Assembly: GCF_000359745.1 (NCBI RefSeq)
Contig: NZ_AQHN01000001.1
Location: 1-64,000, forward strand
Reading direction: 5' to 3'
DNA from: Rhizobium freirei PRF 81
GTDB lineage: Bacteria > Pseudomonadota > Alphaproteobacteria > Rhizobiales > Rhizobiaceae
Length of the DNA stretch: 64,000 nucleotides
A program made the translations under genes and the position numbers. Shown piece after piece: positions 25,940-33,921 of this stretch. The first letter of the stretch is position 1. Each line of letters opens with the position of its first letter. The notes beneath the pieces are model-generated. The model was not told the DNA's origin. It did not search any database and saw only the letters and a program-made list of their open reading frames with translations.

Positions 25940-26152
25940 TCACCAACGCGCACCCTTGTATTCGTAGAAGTCGAAGACTCCGACGACGATTCGATGAGCA
26001 GGCGGCAGAAAACCTTTCGCTTTCGCGTCAGCGACCATTTCTGCACCTACTTCGTCGGGATGTCTCGGAGAGAAGATGTGGTTGATCGGGTCCTCTAGGC
26101 GTATTGTGTGAAGCCGAGTCCGAGGTAGTATAATATGAAGTATCAGGTTCAC
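25940..26152 (-). CDS. Possible small hypothetical protein
   Basis: A 70-residue frame downstream of the RelA/SpoT-like gene on the same strand. It includes FSPRHPDEVGAEMVADAKAK and ends in FDFYEYKGARW. The sequence is protein-like in its second half, but no clear ribosome site was found and the gene could be a 3' fragment. No family recognised. Confidence 0.3.
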   Translation of the reverse strand: MNLILHIILPRTRLHTIRLEDPINHIFSPRHPDEVGAEMVADAKAKGFLPPAHRIVVGVFDFYEYKGARW

Positions 26153-26259
26153 TGTGACGGCGATTCATTGAGAATGTTCGCCTTGGACTGATCGGGAAGG
26201 TCGTGCTCGTAGCGTGGCGTATCGTTCGGACGTGAGCCAATGCCGCTATCGTGAACCCG

Positions 26260-27246
26260 CTAATGGATGCTTTCACCTAAATCGTTCAAGAGCGGTTCCA
26301 TCTCAGCCTGGGTCAATGGCCAGGCCGTCTTTGCCTTTCTGGGAGATTTCCACACAGAAAGATAAACCAGAAGAACCGCTGGTTGATTGAATATTGGATT
26401 GTGGCGCTTGATATGGTCCTTGATCCGCTCCGCAATGAATGGTTTCTCAGCCAACAGGGAGTCCAATTCCGACCGATAATCTGCCCCAACCGTCTTCTCG
26501 TAGGCAGCAAGAAGGAGCCCCTCAAGCACGGATGGCTTAGGATCGATACCCAAGGCGTCGCGATATACGGATGACAGATCAGTTGTCATGTGACGGACGC
26601 TCGATAGCGCGACTTCCACATCTTTCGCAACCTTCTCAAAGTAATCGTTCGTTGCCTCGAGCAAAGCCATTGCTTTAGCAGCGTCGCGTTGCATGATCGG
26701 CGTCGCCGCGATTTGGGGCTTGTAGATGGTGTCGTGCGTTAACTCGCTATAAGCATGTTGCAGAATGGTCTTGATCTGCACTTCGCAGGGCGTGCCTGCT
26801 GGAATCAGTAGGTCCTCATATTCAAAATCAACGGCAGGCCGCACGACATAATGTACAGCCGCATAATCGAATTTTAAAGGGTTCCCTTTTTGTTCTTCTT
26901 CAAAATCTCGATCTTTTGAATGCTGCCAATGCTCAACAGAGGTAAGGACCTGTTCGACCTTTCGTATTTCGCTTCCGAGCAAGACAACGAATCGGGTTCC
27001 AACCTTGTCGGTTATATCGTCATATGGATTGGTATAATCTTTATTACGATAGAACGCCTTTTCGATCAGCTTCTGGCTTTCCTTGATTCTGGGCACAGCC
27101 GGGATACGAAGAAAATATTCCGGCTGTTGAGGCGCAACGATATCCGTAAGGCGGGACTGGATCTCCTGGGAGACTAGCCGCCCCCATGCGAAATAGATCT
27201 TCTTTTCGGCTTCCCAACGATCGAGGAATTCTTGCTCCCGCGTCAC
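26260..27246 (-). CDS. RelA/SpoT-domain nucleotidyltransferase-like protein
   Basis: A 328-residue single-domain alarmone-synthetase-type protein. The conserved core reads DITDKVGTRFVVLLGS (near residue 80-95), FDYAAVHYVVRP (near 130-141) and PCEVQIKTILQHAYSELTHD (near 153-172), the last matching the EVQIRT-type motif with its catalytic Glu. The usual GYRSxH glycine is replaced by Asp. There is no hydrolase, TGS or ACT domain. A GTG start overlaps the upstream gene's stop as GTGA, with GAGG 8 bases before, so the pair is translationally coupled. It could make (p)ppGpp-type alarmones or be a toxin-type synthetase that modifies RNA or nucleotides. Island context favours defence or addiction (inference). 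Confidence 0.8.
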   Translation of the reverse strand: MTREQEFLDRWEAEKKIYFAWGRLVSQEIQSRLTDIVAPQQPEYFLRIPAVPRIKESQKLIEKAFYRNKDYTNPYDDITDKVGTRFVVLLGSEIRKVEQVLTSVEHWQHSKDRDFEEEQKGNPLKFDYAAVHYVVRPAVDFEYEDLLIPAGTPCEVQIKTILQHAYSELTHDTIYKPQIAATPIMQRDAAKAMALLEATNDYFEKVAKDVEVALSSVRHMTTDLSSVYRDALGIDPKPSVLEGLLLAAYEKTVGADYRSELDSLLAEKPFIAERIKDHIKRHNPIFNQPAVLLVYLSVWKSPRKAKTAWPLTQAEMEPLLNDLGESIH

Positions 27247-28301
27247 TCTTGAGCCTCTATCCGTCCGCGTATCGTTACCTGTGTCCAAGTCGCTCCGTGC
27301 TCGCCTTCGATGGCCTGTACGGTTACCAGGTCACGAACCGCATCCGGCGGCCCACTCAGGGTGATTGAACGCGCGAACTTGAATTTTCGAAGTCGGAGGC
27401 TTCCCGCTACTTCCGAGAGATCCTTTGCCACGGCAGCGACGGGGAACCTAACTCGTCGCATGTGTGTCAGATAATCTTCCGCGAGATCCTCGTCCATATA
27501 TGTTTCCGCGAAACGCGACGTTTGAATTATATTACCCTGATCGAGCTTCAAGTAAACGTAGAGACCATTATAAAGATCTACCCTTCGCTCCTCGGCCAAT
27601 TCTGCCGCGCGGATGAAAGCCTTTGTTTCCTCGAAAAACTTGCGCACTTGCTGGGCCGCGTTCACGGGTATGTCTAGGCCCAAGAAGCCGCTATAGAAAT
27701 AGGTAGCAGCATTGTCGCGTTGCGACGCCGTCATCGCGCTGTCGTAAACGATCGCGCTCCATCCTTCGGGCAGTGCTGGACGAGGATGAGCGCCATCGCT
27801 GATGAATATGCCGATCTTATAAAGCTTTGTCTTGGGACTGAGGAATAGATCCGAGACGAATTGCGCTTGCAGGTCGTTAGTCTTGACGAAACCCTCATGC
27901 AACTCCGCCTTCATAACGGCGAAAAATGGCGCTGCCGGATTCCCAACCGTTCCGTCGAAAACGACGACCAGACCGCCTGGCATCTGCCTAGACGTCTGTG
28001 CGCTGGCGAGGGCGTCTGCGAACAACCTCGAATGCTGCGCAAAGCGATCGCTATTTGTAGCAAGGGCGTCAACGCCGTTCGCCAGCACACTTCCTTGCCC
28101 ATGCACCCGGACTGACATCTCCATGCACTGCGACGAGCTCTGAAACGCTGCGCTCACTCTGCTCCGAAAGGCCTGCAAGGCCCGATCATCCAGCACGAGC
28201 AGACCGGCTCCATAGGTCGGAGGCACCACTGCTCCGCTATCTGCTCTCTGATACACCTCGTGCAAGCAAACTCGATTGATTGCCAAATTGTCTAGCGGCA
28301 T
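27243..28301 (-). CDS. NdpA/YejK-like nucleoid-associated protein
   Basis: A 352-residue protein resembling the 37-kDa nucleoid-associated protein family. The opening LDNLAINRVCLHEVYQRADS, then LFLSPKTKLYKIGIFISDGA (near residues 152-171) and ATYFYSGFLGLDIPVNAAQQ (near 199-218), followed by a charged C-terminal helical region, are the family landmarks. GAGGATCTT precedes the ATG. It is the first gene of a two-gene unit with the RelA/SpoT-like protein, sharing a 4-bp overlap. In a coupled pair it may sense DNA or chromosome state and control its partner (inference). Confidence 0.65.
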   Translation of the reverse strand: MPLDNLAINRVCLHEVYQRADSGAVVPPTYGAGLLVLDDRALQAFRSRVSAAFQSSSQCMEMSVRVHGQGSVLANGVDALATNSDRFAQHSRLFADALASAQTSRQMPGGLVVVFDGTVGNPAAPFFAVMKAELHEGFVKTNDLQAQFVSDLFLSPKTKLYKIGIFISDGAHPRPALPEGWSAIVYDSAMTASQRDNAATYFYSGFLGLDIPVNAAQQVRKFFEETKAFIRAAELAEERRVDLYNGLYVYLKLDQGNIIQTSRFAETYMDEDLAEDYLTHMRRVRFPVAAVAKDLSEVAGSLRLRKFKFARSITLSGPPDAVRDLVTVQAIEGEHGATWTQVTIRGRIEAQE

Positions 28302-28815
28302 AAGATCCTCGCATCGTCAGTGCAAGACAATTGAGAATAGAATTAGTGATTCTGCAAGAACAACTAATGCGCATAAAGACAATGAACCGCGTATATTCTC
28401 TGCTTGTTTGATTTTCGACGATCTGCCTCGTGGGAGCGGCTTCATGTTTTCACCACGAACTATGACCGATAGCTTGAGGAGGGTTGCGATCTTCCCGGCG
28501 TTCGAAAAATCGATAGGTTCGTCGGTGCGCTAACTTCTGTCGTTCGGGCTTCGCGTATTCGATGAGCGGCAGGCTTGAGTCCTTTCCGGCCATGACGAGG
28601 GGCGCCCAGACGACCCCGCAGTTAGGTCGAAAGGTTTTTGACAGCAGCAATGCGCAGTCAACCTCACCATTGGAAGCCGCATTAGTGGCGACCCACAACG
28701 AGCTTGGCTAGGTGCCATTCTTCGCTGATCCAAATCGGGCACTCGTGCCCTAGCTCAATGACGAATCCTTTAATAGAAATAAGGCAGCGTCGCCCGAAAC
28801 AACAGGGAGATGCAC
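28302..28815. promoter_or_regulatory. Divergent intergenic region, no clear gene
   Basis: This 514-bp gap lies between the NdpA-like gene (leftward) and a small rightward gene, so it must hold promoters for both. Short minus-strand frames (28450-28698) are not convincing. The stretch nearest the NdpA gene (28310-28400) is AT-rich, as expected for a promoter. I see no palindrome strong enough to call. Confidence 0.35.
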
Positions 28816-29079
28816 ATGTCCATCGGGAACAACCCGAACGTCATCAAGGTCACCGGCACGATCCGGGAAATCAACGGAAGAACTTTCATGGGCCGTAATG
28901 GCCTGGATGTCATCGACGACATCTGGCACTACGCCTATGTGATCGTCGAAAATACGAGCGGTGAGCTTCTAAAATTTGAGCGGGTTACCACTAACGAGAA
29001 GATCGATCCCGAAATCGAAGTCGGCAATACCTGTACGTTCTATTTCCGACGGATACCGCCCCGCCGCTTAGGGTGTTAA
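28816..29079 (+). CDS. Small hypothetical protein
   Basis: An 87-residue soluble beta-rich protein: NNPNVIKVTGTIREINGRTF, then DIWHYAYVIVENTSGELLKF, and a tail CTFYFRRIPPRRLGC. I chose the second ATG (28816) because GGGAG lies 8 bases before it. Its last 89 bp overlap the end of a convergent frame on the other strand, so one of the two may have an altered 3' end. No family recognised. Confidence 0.5.
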   Translation: MSIGNNPNVIKVTGTIREINGRTFMGRNGLDVIDDIWHYAYVIVENTSGELLKFERVTTNEKIDPEIEVGNTCTFYFRRIPPRRLGC

Positions 29080-29263
29080 TCGTTCCCAGTACGGTCGGAA
29101 CGACCACCTGATGGATGGTGTCATGGGCAAAGCGCCGAGCTTGAGAGAAACTCGGGCCATGGCCCCAGCCGCCCGCGGAGGCAGGGACAACGCCGACCAT
29201 CAGCGCTGCCGAACTCAGCATCGTAACGTAGATCGTGGTAATCTTCCTCAACGAAGTCTCCAT
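28991..29263 (-). CDS. Small secreted protein with signal peptide
   Basis: A 90-residue protein with a classic Sec signal peptide: positive start METSLRKIT, a hydrophobic core through TMLSSAALMVGVV, and a PASA cleavage site near residue 30, exposing GGWGHGPSFSQARRF. The mature part ends in an Arg-rich tail. The C-terminal third overlaps the convergent small gene, so the 3' end could be frameshifted. The GGW mature start is shared with the 37-residue peptide just upstream on the same strand. Confidence 0.45.
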   Translation of the reverse strand: METSLRKITTIYVTMLSSAALMVGVVPASAGGWGHGPSFSQARRFAHDTIHQVVVPTVLGTINTLSGGAVSVGNRTYRYCRLRFRDRSSR

Positions 29264-29339
29264 CTGTTAGGTTGCCGCACCTCTGCCGACAGTCCGCCGA
29301 GAGAGGTGGTCGCCGCGGCACGTAGCCGCGGCGCATCGG

Positions 29340-29453
29340 TTACTTGAACCAGGCCAAACCGCCGGTGTTCGTCCAGCCGCCGGCCTGAGCAACGGTGCCC
29401 TGGGCCGCGATGGCGCCGAGGGTGATGAGGGTTGCAACGAGGATGGTGCGCAT
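29340..29453 (-). CDS. Tiny secreted peptide precursor, 37 residues
   Basis: A 37-codon gene with a strong AGGAG ribosome site 7 bases before the ATG. The precursor is a signal peptide (MRTILVATLITLGAIAAQ, with likely cleavage after VAQA at residue 24) followed by a 13-residue mature peptide GGWTNTGGLAWFK. A 9-bp GC-rich hairpin (29311-29333) follows the stop. The gene lies in the island before another small secreted protein whose predicted mature form also begins GGW. Its function is unknown: a signal peptide, a bacteriocin-like peptide or a short periplasmic factor are all possible. Confidence 0.6.
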   Translation of the reverse strand: MRTILVATLITLGAIAAQGTVAQAGGWTNTGGLAWFK

Positions 29454-29617
29454 TTCAGGGCTCCTATTTCTGTTCGTTGGCGAGTGATTTCGCTTTCGAT
29501 GTCGTCACAGTAACATATTGTTTTTAAAAAGGAATTTTTATAATTTCCTAGATTATAGAAGGTGTGCTTAAGATCGTAGATGAACTACCTACTATCGCGA
29601 CGTAGAAGGGGGACCCA

Positions 29618-30370
29618 ATGCCCAAAGAACCTGACACGCGCCCGCAAATACCGATGCATCTCAACACTGTGATGGCGGATGAAGCGGCCGACTTGATAGA
29701 GAAATTCAAGGACTGGTATTGCCAGCCGGGGACGCGCGCTAAGGTCGAGGAATGTGTCCCCCGGACCAGGGATTTCCTGCTCAAATATGATCACACGCCC
29801 ACTATCCATGGAGGCATCGGAGAGTGTGAACCTTGGATTCGACTGGAAGACGTGCCCCTGCCTGATCTTGACGAAACCGATGATCAGATGAGACTTGATC
29901 TCCGGTTTTCCGCATTGCGGCTGAAGACCTTTGCAGAAGGTGCTTCTCGCTTTCTCGGCATTTTGAATGAGATCGAGGGACTTCCGAAAAACGCGAACAG
30001 CTACAACGACAAGTCGACGAACTTGGCCGAATGGTTTCTACATGAGAGATTGATGAGGACCTATCTGCAGCTCGTGGCGGACGGAAAAGATCCTAAAGAC
30101 GGGTCCAGCGTGAAGCTCCAAGATCTCCTCCACACGTATCTTTACCAAGATGGGGCTCAGCAAGGGCCGATCCGTGCTAAGGTCGTGCAAATGGTGTCAC
30201 TAGGCCTGTGGGATGCTGATCCCCCGACAAACAATCGCGCGTGGAGGATTCGTGCGGGGATCGTGGCGGTCCGATTTCACTATGACGTCTTCACCCCAGT
30301 GGTGGCGAAATTCAAACCGTACCTGACTGGTGGGTATTCGAAACGGGAGGCACAAGCAGATGATCTATGA
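29618..30370 (+). CDS. Hypothetical island protein
   Basis: A 250-residue soluble protein without recognised domains, rich in charged residues and predicted helices. Landmarks are DEAADLIEKFKDWYCQPGTR near the start, STNLAEWFLHERLMRTYLQL (near 130-149) and a C-terminal FHYDVFTPVVAKFKPYLTGG. A GAAGGGGGA ribosome site precedes the ATG. Its 3' end overlaps a 35-codon frame by 11 bp. Composition is lower in GC than core genes, fitting acquisition with the island. Confidence 0.65.
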   Translation: MPKEPDTRPQIPMHLNTVMADEAADLIEKFKDWYCQPGTRAKVEECVPRTRDFLLKYDHTPTIHGGIGECEPWIRLEDVPLPDLDETDDQMRLDLRFSALRLKTFAEGASRFLGILNEIEGLPKNANSYNDKSTNLAEWFLHERLMRTYLQLVADGKDPKDGSSVKLQDLLHTYLYQDGAQQGPIRAKVVQMVSLGLWDADPPTNNRAWRIRAGIVAVRFHYDVFTPVVAKFKPYLTGGYSKREAQADDL

Positions 30371-30467
30371 TCCAATTCGGGACGACCCTGATGTAAAGGC
30401 CCAGCTATATGAAAAGAGAATGCGCCCGACTTGGGAAGCCGAGCGAAGTCGCCTTAGGGTACACTAA
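30360..30467 (+). CDS. Small overlapping ORF (35 residues)
   Basis: The frame begins at an ATG inside the last codons of the preceding gene (11-bp overlap) and encodes MIYDPIRDDPDVKAQLYEKR, then MRPTWEAERSRLRVH. It is strongly charged and protein-like, and could be translated by coupling to the upstream gene. No family recognised. Confidence 0.4.
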   Translation: MIYDPIRDDPDVKAQLYEKRMRPTWEAERSRLRVH

Positions 30468-30777
30468 TACGGGAGAGCTCAGCGACGACAACACCATCGG
30501 TGTCGACATACACCGCTGCCATTGGGCCCCGTTTGAAGACGCTGAACAATACTTCACCTGCCCCTTGGAGACGTTCGGTAGACCGGATGATAATCTCCTG
30601 TTCACCCGCCCCAGCCGAGCCAGTGTTTCCGACACGAAGCATCGGGCATGAGGACTGGCAACCGGGTGGCAAGGATATCACGGGCGGAATGACCACCAAG
30701 CTCTGCATCGACGGGTTCGAAACGTGTAGGGGGTGCAATGCTCAATCTATCTACTAGACTGCGCTGTCACGACGTCA
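30468..30777. other. Ambiguous intergenic stretch
   Basis: Both strands carry frames here (30409-30651 plus, 30454-30738 minus) that look partly protein-like, and neither has a good ribosome site or a known family. It separates the small-ORF pair from the end of the FtsH-like gene on the opposite strand. I do not call a gene. Confidence 0.35.
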
Positions 30778-32640
30778 TCACTGCAACCGTGCATCTCGTT
30801 TGATCTCCATTCGCCGATCGACGACAAGCTCGGCAGCCATTCTCATCAGTCTGGCCTTCTCTTTGCCAAGCAATTCCTTGGCGGCTCGATATTCCTTACT
30901 GAGGATACCGCTGATCTCCGCATGAAATTCCATCGTGGGCATGAAGCCCGCTGCAATCCTCTGCTGGTCGGCATGGAATCTCAGGCTTTTGCCCATCCCA
31001 TAAGAAAGAACCATTTTGCTCGCGATTTGCGTCGCCGTGTCGAGGTCGGACCCGGTTGCGCCCGCGCCTCCGATCGAACGAGAGCCTTGGACGACCTCCT
31101 CTGCAGCCATGCCGGCGAGCGCAATGCGGATTCGAGCGAGAAGCGTTGCTTCGGTGGGAAGAACGGTTTCCGTCATCTGATAGTGCACCCTTCCGCCTTG
31201 CTGGAGGTCGACACGTTCTTCGAGAACGCTGTCCTCCAGCTCCACGACGAGTTCATCGACCAACCTGCTCGCCAGCGCGACGATAGCGTGACCGCATTCG
31301 TGCACGGCAATGCGATGGACCGCAGCTTCCGGAAGCTTTCTCCTCGCGGGAAGACTCGTTTTCAGGTCCTCCAGCGTCACCGCGCTCCCCCTGCTTCGCG
31401 CGCTGCGCTTCGCCTTCCGTGCCAGCTTCTGAAGATCGGCTGGCGTCGCAGTGCGAAGGCCGTCAGTGACGCTTCGAACCTGCGAGACGTCGACGACCTG
31501 TGAGACGTGATGACATAATATCGCGGCCCGTTCCTCGTCGTTGGGAAGATCGAAGTAGAAATGCTCTTCGAAGCGCCCAGATCGAAGTACGGCTGGATCT
31601 ATGTCCTCCAAGCGGTTGGTCGCCCCTAGGAGAATGACCCCCTCGATATCGACCAGCCCGTCGGTCAGCTCCAGGAAGCAGTTGACGACATTGGACTCGT
31701 AATACGCGTTTCGCCCACGGGATCCCCGTCTCCCGATACCATCGATTTCGTCGATGAAAAGGATCGCGCACTTCTTCGAGCGGGCCTCTGTGAAAGACGC
31801 CCGCATCGCCTTGAGCATATCGCCCAAGTATCCGTCGCCGCTGGCCTGCCAAGCTGCGACGGACGTCGCGATCAATGGAATCTCGAGTTCGGCCGCGAGC
31901 GCCGCGGCGAAGAATGTCTTACCCGTCCCCGGAGCCCCCGAAAGGATTGCACCGTGGTCGACATCCTTCCAGCCCAACGTGCCGGCTTTCCAGTCCCGCA
32001 AGTCCCTTTTAAGCTCGGCGACCCAGGTTCGAGCTATAGCGAATCCTGGAAGCCCGCTGAGTCTAGGAATCTTGTTCACGCTTTGCCGCGCATCTACGAG
32101 TGGGAAATCGGTCTCCGACAACGATTGACGGCCTGCCAAGGATTCGATTGTGTTCATATCCTGCTGTGCAAGCTTTCGCAGGAGATCGCGCGGAAGCGGA
32201 GGAAGTCCCGCGAGCCTGCGCCCCGCTGCAATGTGTCGCGCCGTCGGCGACCGGACATCGATGATCACATCCGCCGCGCGGCGCACATTTGCCGGTACGA
32301 TATCGAACGAAGTGGTGAGAACAATCAATTGATGATGCACGCCGAGCGTATCGATCCGTTCATCGTTCCGTTGCTTCGACGAAGGCTCGATGACATGAAC
32401 AAGCCGGCGTGACACGTCCCTTTGGAAGAGAACCCTGCGCTCGCCTGTAATCAGGAGCTCGGCAGCTCGCTCATACCTTCGGATCCACCTGGCCGAGACT
32501 ATCACGACAAAGATTCCCCGCGTGTCGTGCCTGAATTGGCAGAAGGGTCTCAAGGTCGCCCGGAGGGAGCAAGTGGAAAGAAAGAGGCCGAGATTCCGTT
32601 TTAGTTCCTTGAACGCCGCGGCGGTGATCCGATGTTTCAT
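30778..32640 (-). CDS. FtsH-like AAA+ ATPase / M41 zinc metalloprotease
   Basis: A 620-residue protein combining an AAA+ module and an M41-type peptidase. Walker A is GAPGTGKTFFA (near residue 235) and Walker B CAILFIDEIDGIG (near 293); the second region of homology contains LRSGRFEEHFYFDLP. The zinc motif HECGH lies near 444, and a GATGSDLDTATQIASKMVLS segment near 535 matches the peptidase core. The N-terminal 200 residues are unlike FtsH and have at most one weak hydrophobic stretch, so it may be soluble. The ATG at 32640 overlaps the upstream gene's stop as ATGA. Island location and the pairing with a DUF6634-like protein suggest a specialised protease, perhaps for defence or element control (inference). 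Confidence 0.85.
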   Translation of the reverse strand: MKHRITAAAFKELKRNLGLFLSTCSLRATLRPFCQFRHDTRGIFVVIVSARWIRRYERAAELLITGERRVLFQRDVSRRLVHVIEPSSKQRNDERIDTLGVHHQLIVLTTSFDIVPANVRRAADVIIDVRSPTARHIAAGRRLAGLPPLPRDLLRKLAQQDMNTIESLAGRQSLSETDFPLVDARQSVNKIPRLSGLPGFAIARTWVAELKRDLRDWKAGTLGWKDVDHGAILSGAPGTGKTFFAAALAAELEIPLIATSVAAWQASGDGYLGDMLKAMRASFTEARSKKCAILFIDEIDGIGRRGSRGRNAYYESNVVNCFLELTDGLVDIEGVILLGATNRLEDIDPAVLRSGRFEEHFYFDLPNDEERAAILCHHVSQVVDVSQVRSVTDGLRTATPADLQKLARKAKRSARSRGSAVTLEDLKTSLPARRKLPEAAVHRIAVHECGHAIVALASRLVDELVVELEDSVLEERVDLQQGGRVHYQMTETVLPTEATLLARIRIALAGMAAEEVVQGSRSIGGAGATGSDLDTATQIASKMVLSYGMGKSLRFHADQQRIAAGFMPTMEFHAEISGILSKEYRAAKELLGKEKARLMRMAAELVVDRRMEIKRDARLQ

Positions 32641-33044
32641 ACCCGGCCTCCTCGATCTTCGATCGAATTCAACCTGTACCAGCGGTTCTTCGTTCGCCCG
32701 AAAAGCTGTCCATCGCATTCGAGGAAGGCGTATATCTGACTGGTGACAATCCTCTCTCCATCGGGGAGCTTCGGATGGCCAAACGCGATGCCTTCCAAAC
32801 ATGATACGTGCCCTATTGAAAGGCTGTATCCTTCGAGCGTCGGCAGCGCGTCTCCCAGGTCGCTCGCGCGGAGCGTGCCCATCTCAACGCGCCGAAGATC
32901 TCTAAGAAGACTCTCAAGCCGGTCGATTTCCACCGATAGCCGCGAACTCATGATTCGTGATTCCATTTCTTCACCATGCCCAAAGGATTCGCTTGGCGTC
33001 ATATTTGACGCCAATGGCGTCTTCTTTGACGCCCAAAGCTTCAT
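32637..33044 (-). CDS. DUF6634-like small protein, partner of the FtsH-like protease
   Basis: A 135-residue protein (from the first ATG; ATGs at 32966 and 32951 are alternative starts). Central LRRVEMGTLRASDLGDALPT, then HVSCLEGIAFGHPKLPDGER, then VTSQIYAFLECDGQLFGRTK and NRWYRLN form a compact beta-rich domain resembling rhizobial DUF6634 proteins. It is coupled by ATGA to the protease gene and is divergent from the XRE regulator. An adaptor or substrate role for the protease is plausible but unproven. Confidence 0.6.
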   Translation of the reverse strand: MKLWASKKTPLASNMTPSESFGHGEEMESRIMSSRLSVEIDRLESLLRDLRRVEMGTLRASDLGDALPTLEGYSLSIGHVSCLEGIAFGHPKLPDGERIVTSQIYAFLECDGQLFGRTKNRWYRLNSIEDRGGRV

Positions 33045-33103
33045 TGGTCAAGATCTCTTTTCGCCGATTTGATCGGCGTTCTGATCCATGCCAATGAATC
33101 CTT

Positions 33104-33415
33104 ATGTTGGTAGTGCCCGCGATCATTCTTAAACTCGCCAGGGAATTCCTCGGGCTCTCCCAGGATGAGGTCGAGGCGCATACTCACGTTTCACGATCGA
33201 CCATCCAACGGGTCGAACGGGGACGCGGCGGAGTGCTGAATTCTGCGGTCGAATTGCAGAAATTCTATCAGAACAGTGGCATCGAATTTCTCCCACCGAC
33301 CAGCGGAGCCGGTTGGGGCCTTGTCAACAACAACGCGGTTGGTGATGACTTTCGGCTCAACAAGCTGGAGAGTGTGGTGGTGCGCAACAGGTCGGTCCAA
33401 AAAGAAGGCAGGTAG
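33104..33415 (+). CDS. XRE-family HTH regulator
   Basis: A 103-residue regulator with an N-terminal Cro/C1 helix-turn-helix: ILKLAREFLGLSQDEVEAHT, then HVSRSTIQRVERGRGGVLNS, covering residues about 7-47, and FYQNSGIEFLPP after it, as in many short XRE proteins. It is divergent, 59 bp apart, from the DUF6634/FtsH-like pair and probably represses it or itself. The region between the two genes is the likely operator. Confidence 0.85.
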   Translation: MLVVPAIILKLAREFLGLSQDEVEAHTHVSRSTIQRVERGRGGVLNSAVELQKFYQNSGIEFLPPTSGAGWGLVNNNAVGDDFRLNKLESVVVRNRSVQKEGR

Positions 33416-33662
33416 TCTGGACCACTTGCTCCCGACCTCCACTCGGCGGTCTCTAACCGGACTCTGCGCTTGCCCTCCGCTTTCGGAACCTGCAATTCGA
33501 AACGCGTGCTCTTGTTTGAATGAGTTACCTTTGGTAGCTTGCCGACGCAACAAGGGAAGAGCACCAATAACGGGCCGACGTACCCTCCGGCGAAATCGAA
33601 TGACTCCGCTGCCTCGTAGCTAGAATGCTTGAAGCAGGCACCTCTCCGGCCTTACTGCTTCC

Positions 33663-33884
33663 AAGTCAAAAATGTTCAGACAACTCCGCTAAGTCAGAAA
33701 TTTTCAATTCGTGTGACCATTTTCGCTGATGATAACGAAAGCGTACATCGAGTTGGGACATCTAAGGTTCGCCCGCGAAGCTTCATCGAGCGAACCAATT
33801 TTTTCTTTTAATACAATGGAATAGGAGGCACTGACCCTTTCAGGATGAGGCAAAAATTTTCAATTTTAAGTCATCCTAAATTCA
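33663..33884. repeat. Short direct repeats at the right edge of the island
   Basis: Related AT-rich units occur in the same orientation: AAGTCAAAAATGTTCAGA (33663-33680), AAGTCAGAAATTTTCAAT (33691-33708, 28 bp on), GGCAAAAATTTTCAATT (33848-33864) and a weaker AAGTCATCCTAAATTCAA (33867-33884). Multiple spaced 17-18-bp repeats near a boundary resemble the transposase-binding sites at the ends of Tn7/Tn5053-like elements. The rest of the 33416-33921 gap shows no gene. Confidence 0.45.
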
Positions 33885-33921
33885 ATCGGTCAGTTTTCGT
33901 TAAACTCGCCGGCCAAGGCGA

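Noticed and set aside
28450..28698. Minus-strand 82-codon frame upstream of the NdpA-like gene
   Set aside because: No start signal and weak protein character; more likely promoter region.
30454..30738. Minus-strand 94-codon frame that looks partly protein-like
   Set aside because: A competing plus-strand frame is equally plausible; no ribosome site, signal or family decides, so no gene was called.
30733..31503. 256-codon plus-strand frame opposite the FtsH-like gene
   Set aside because: Covers the zinc-protease coding region in antisense and has no motif or ribosome site.
33322..33331. TTGTCAACAA inside the XRE gene, similar to the outer arms at 19804-20005
   Set aside because: Lies within coding sequence and extends no further; judged chance rather than a transposon end.
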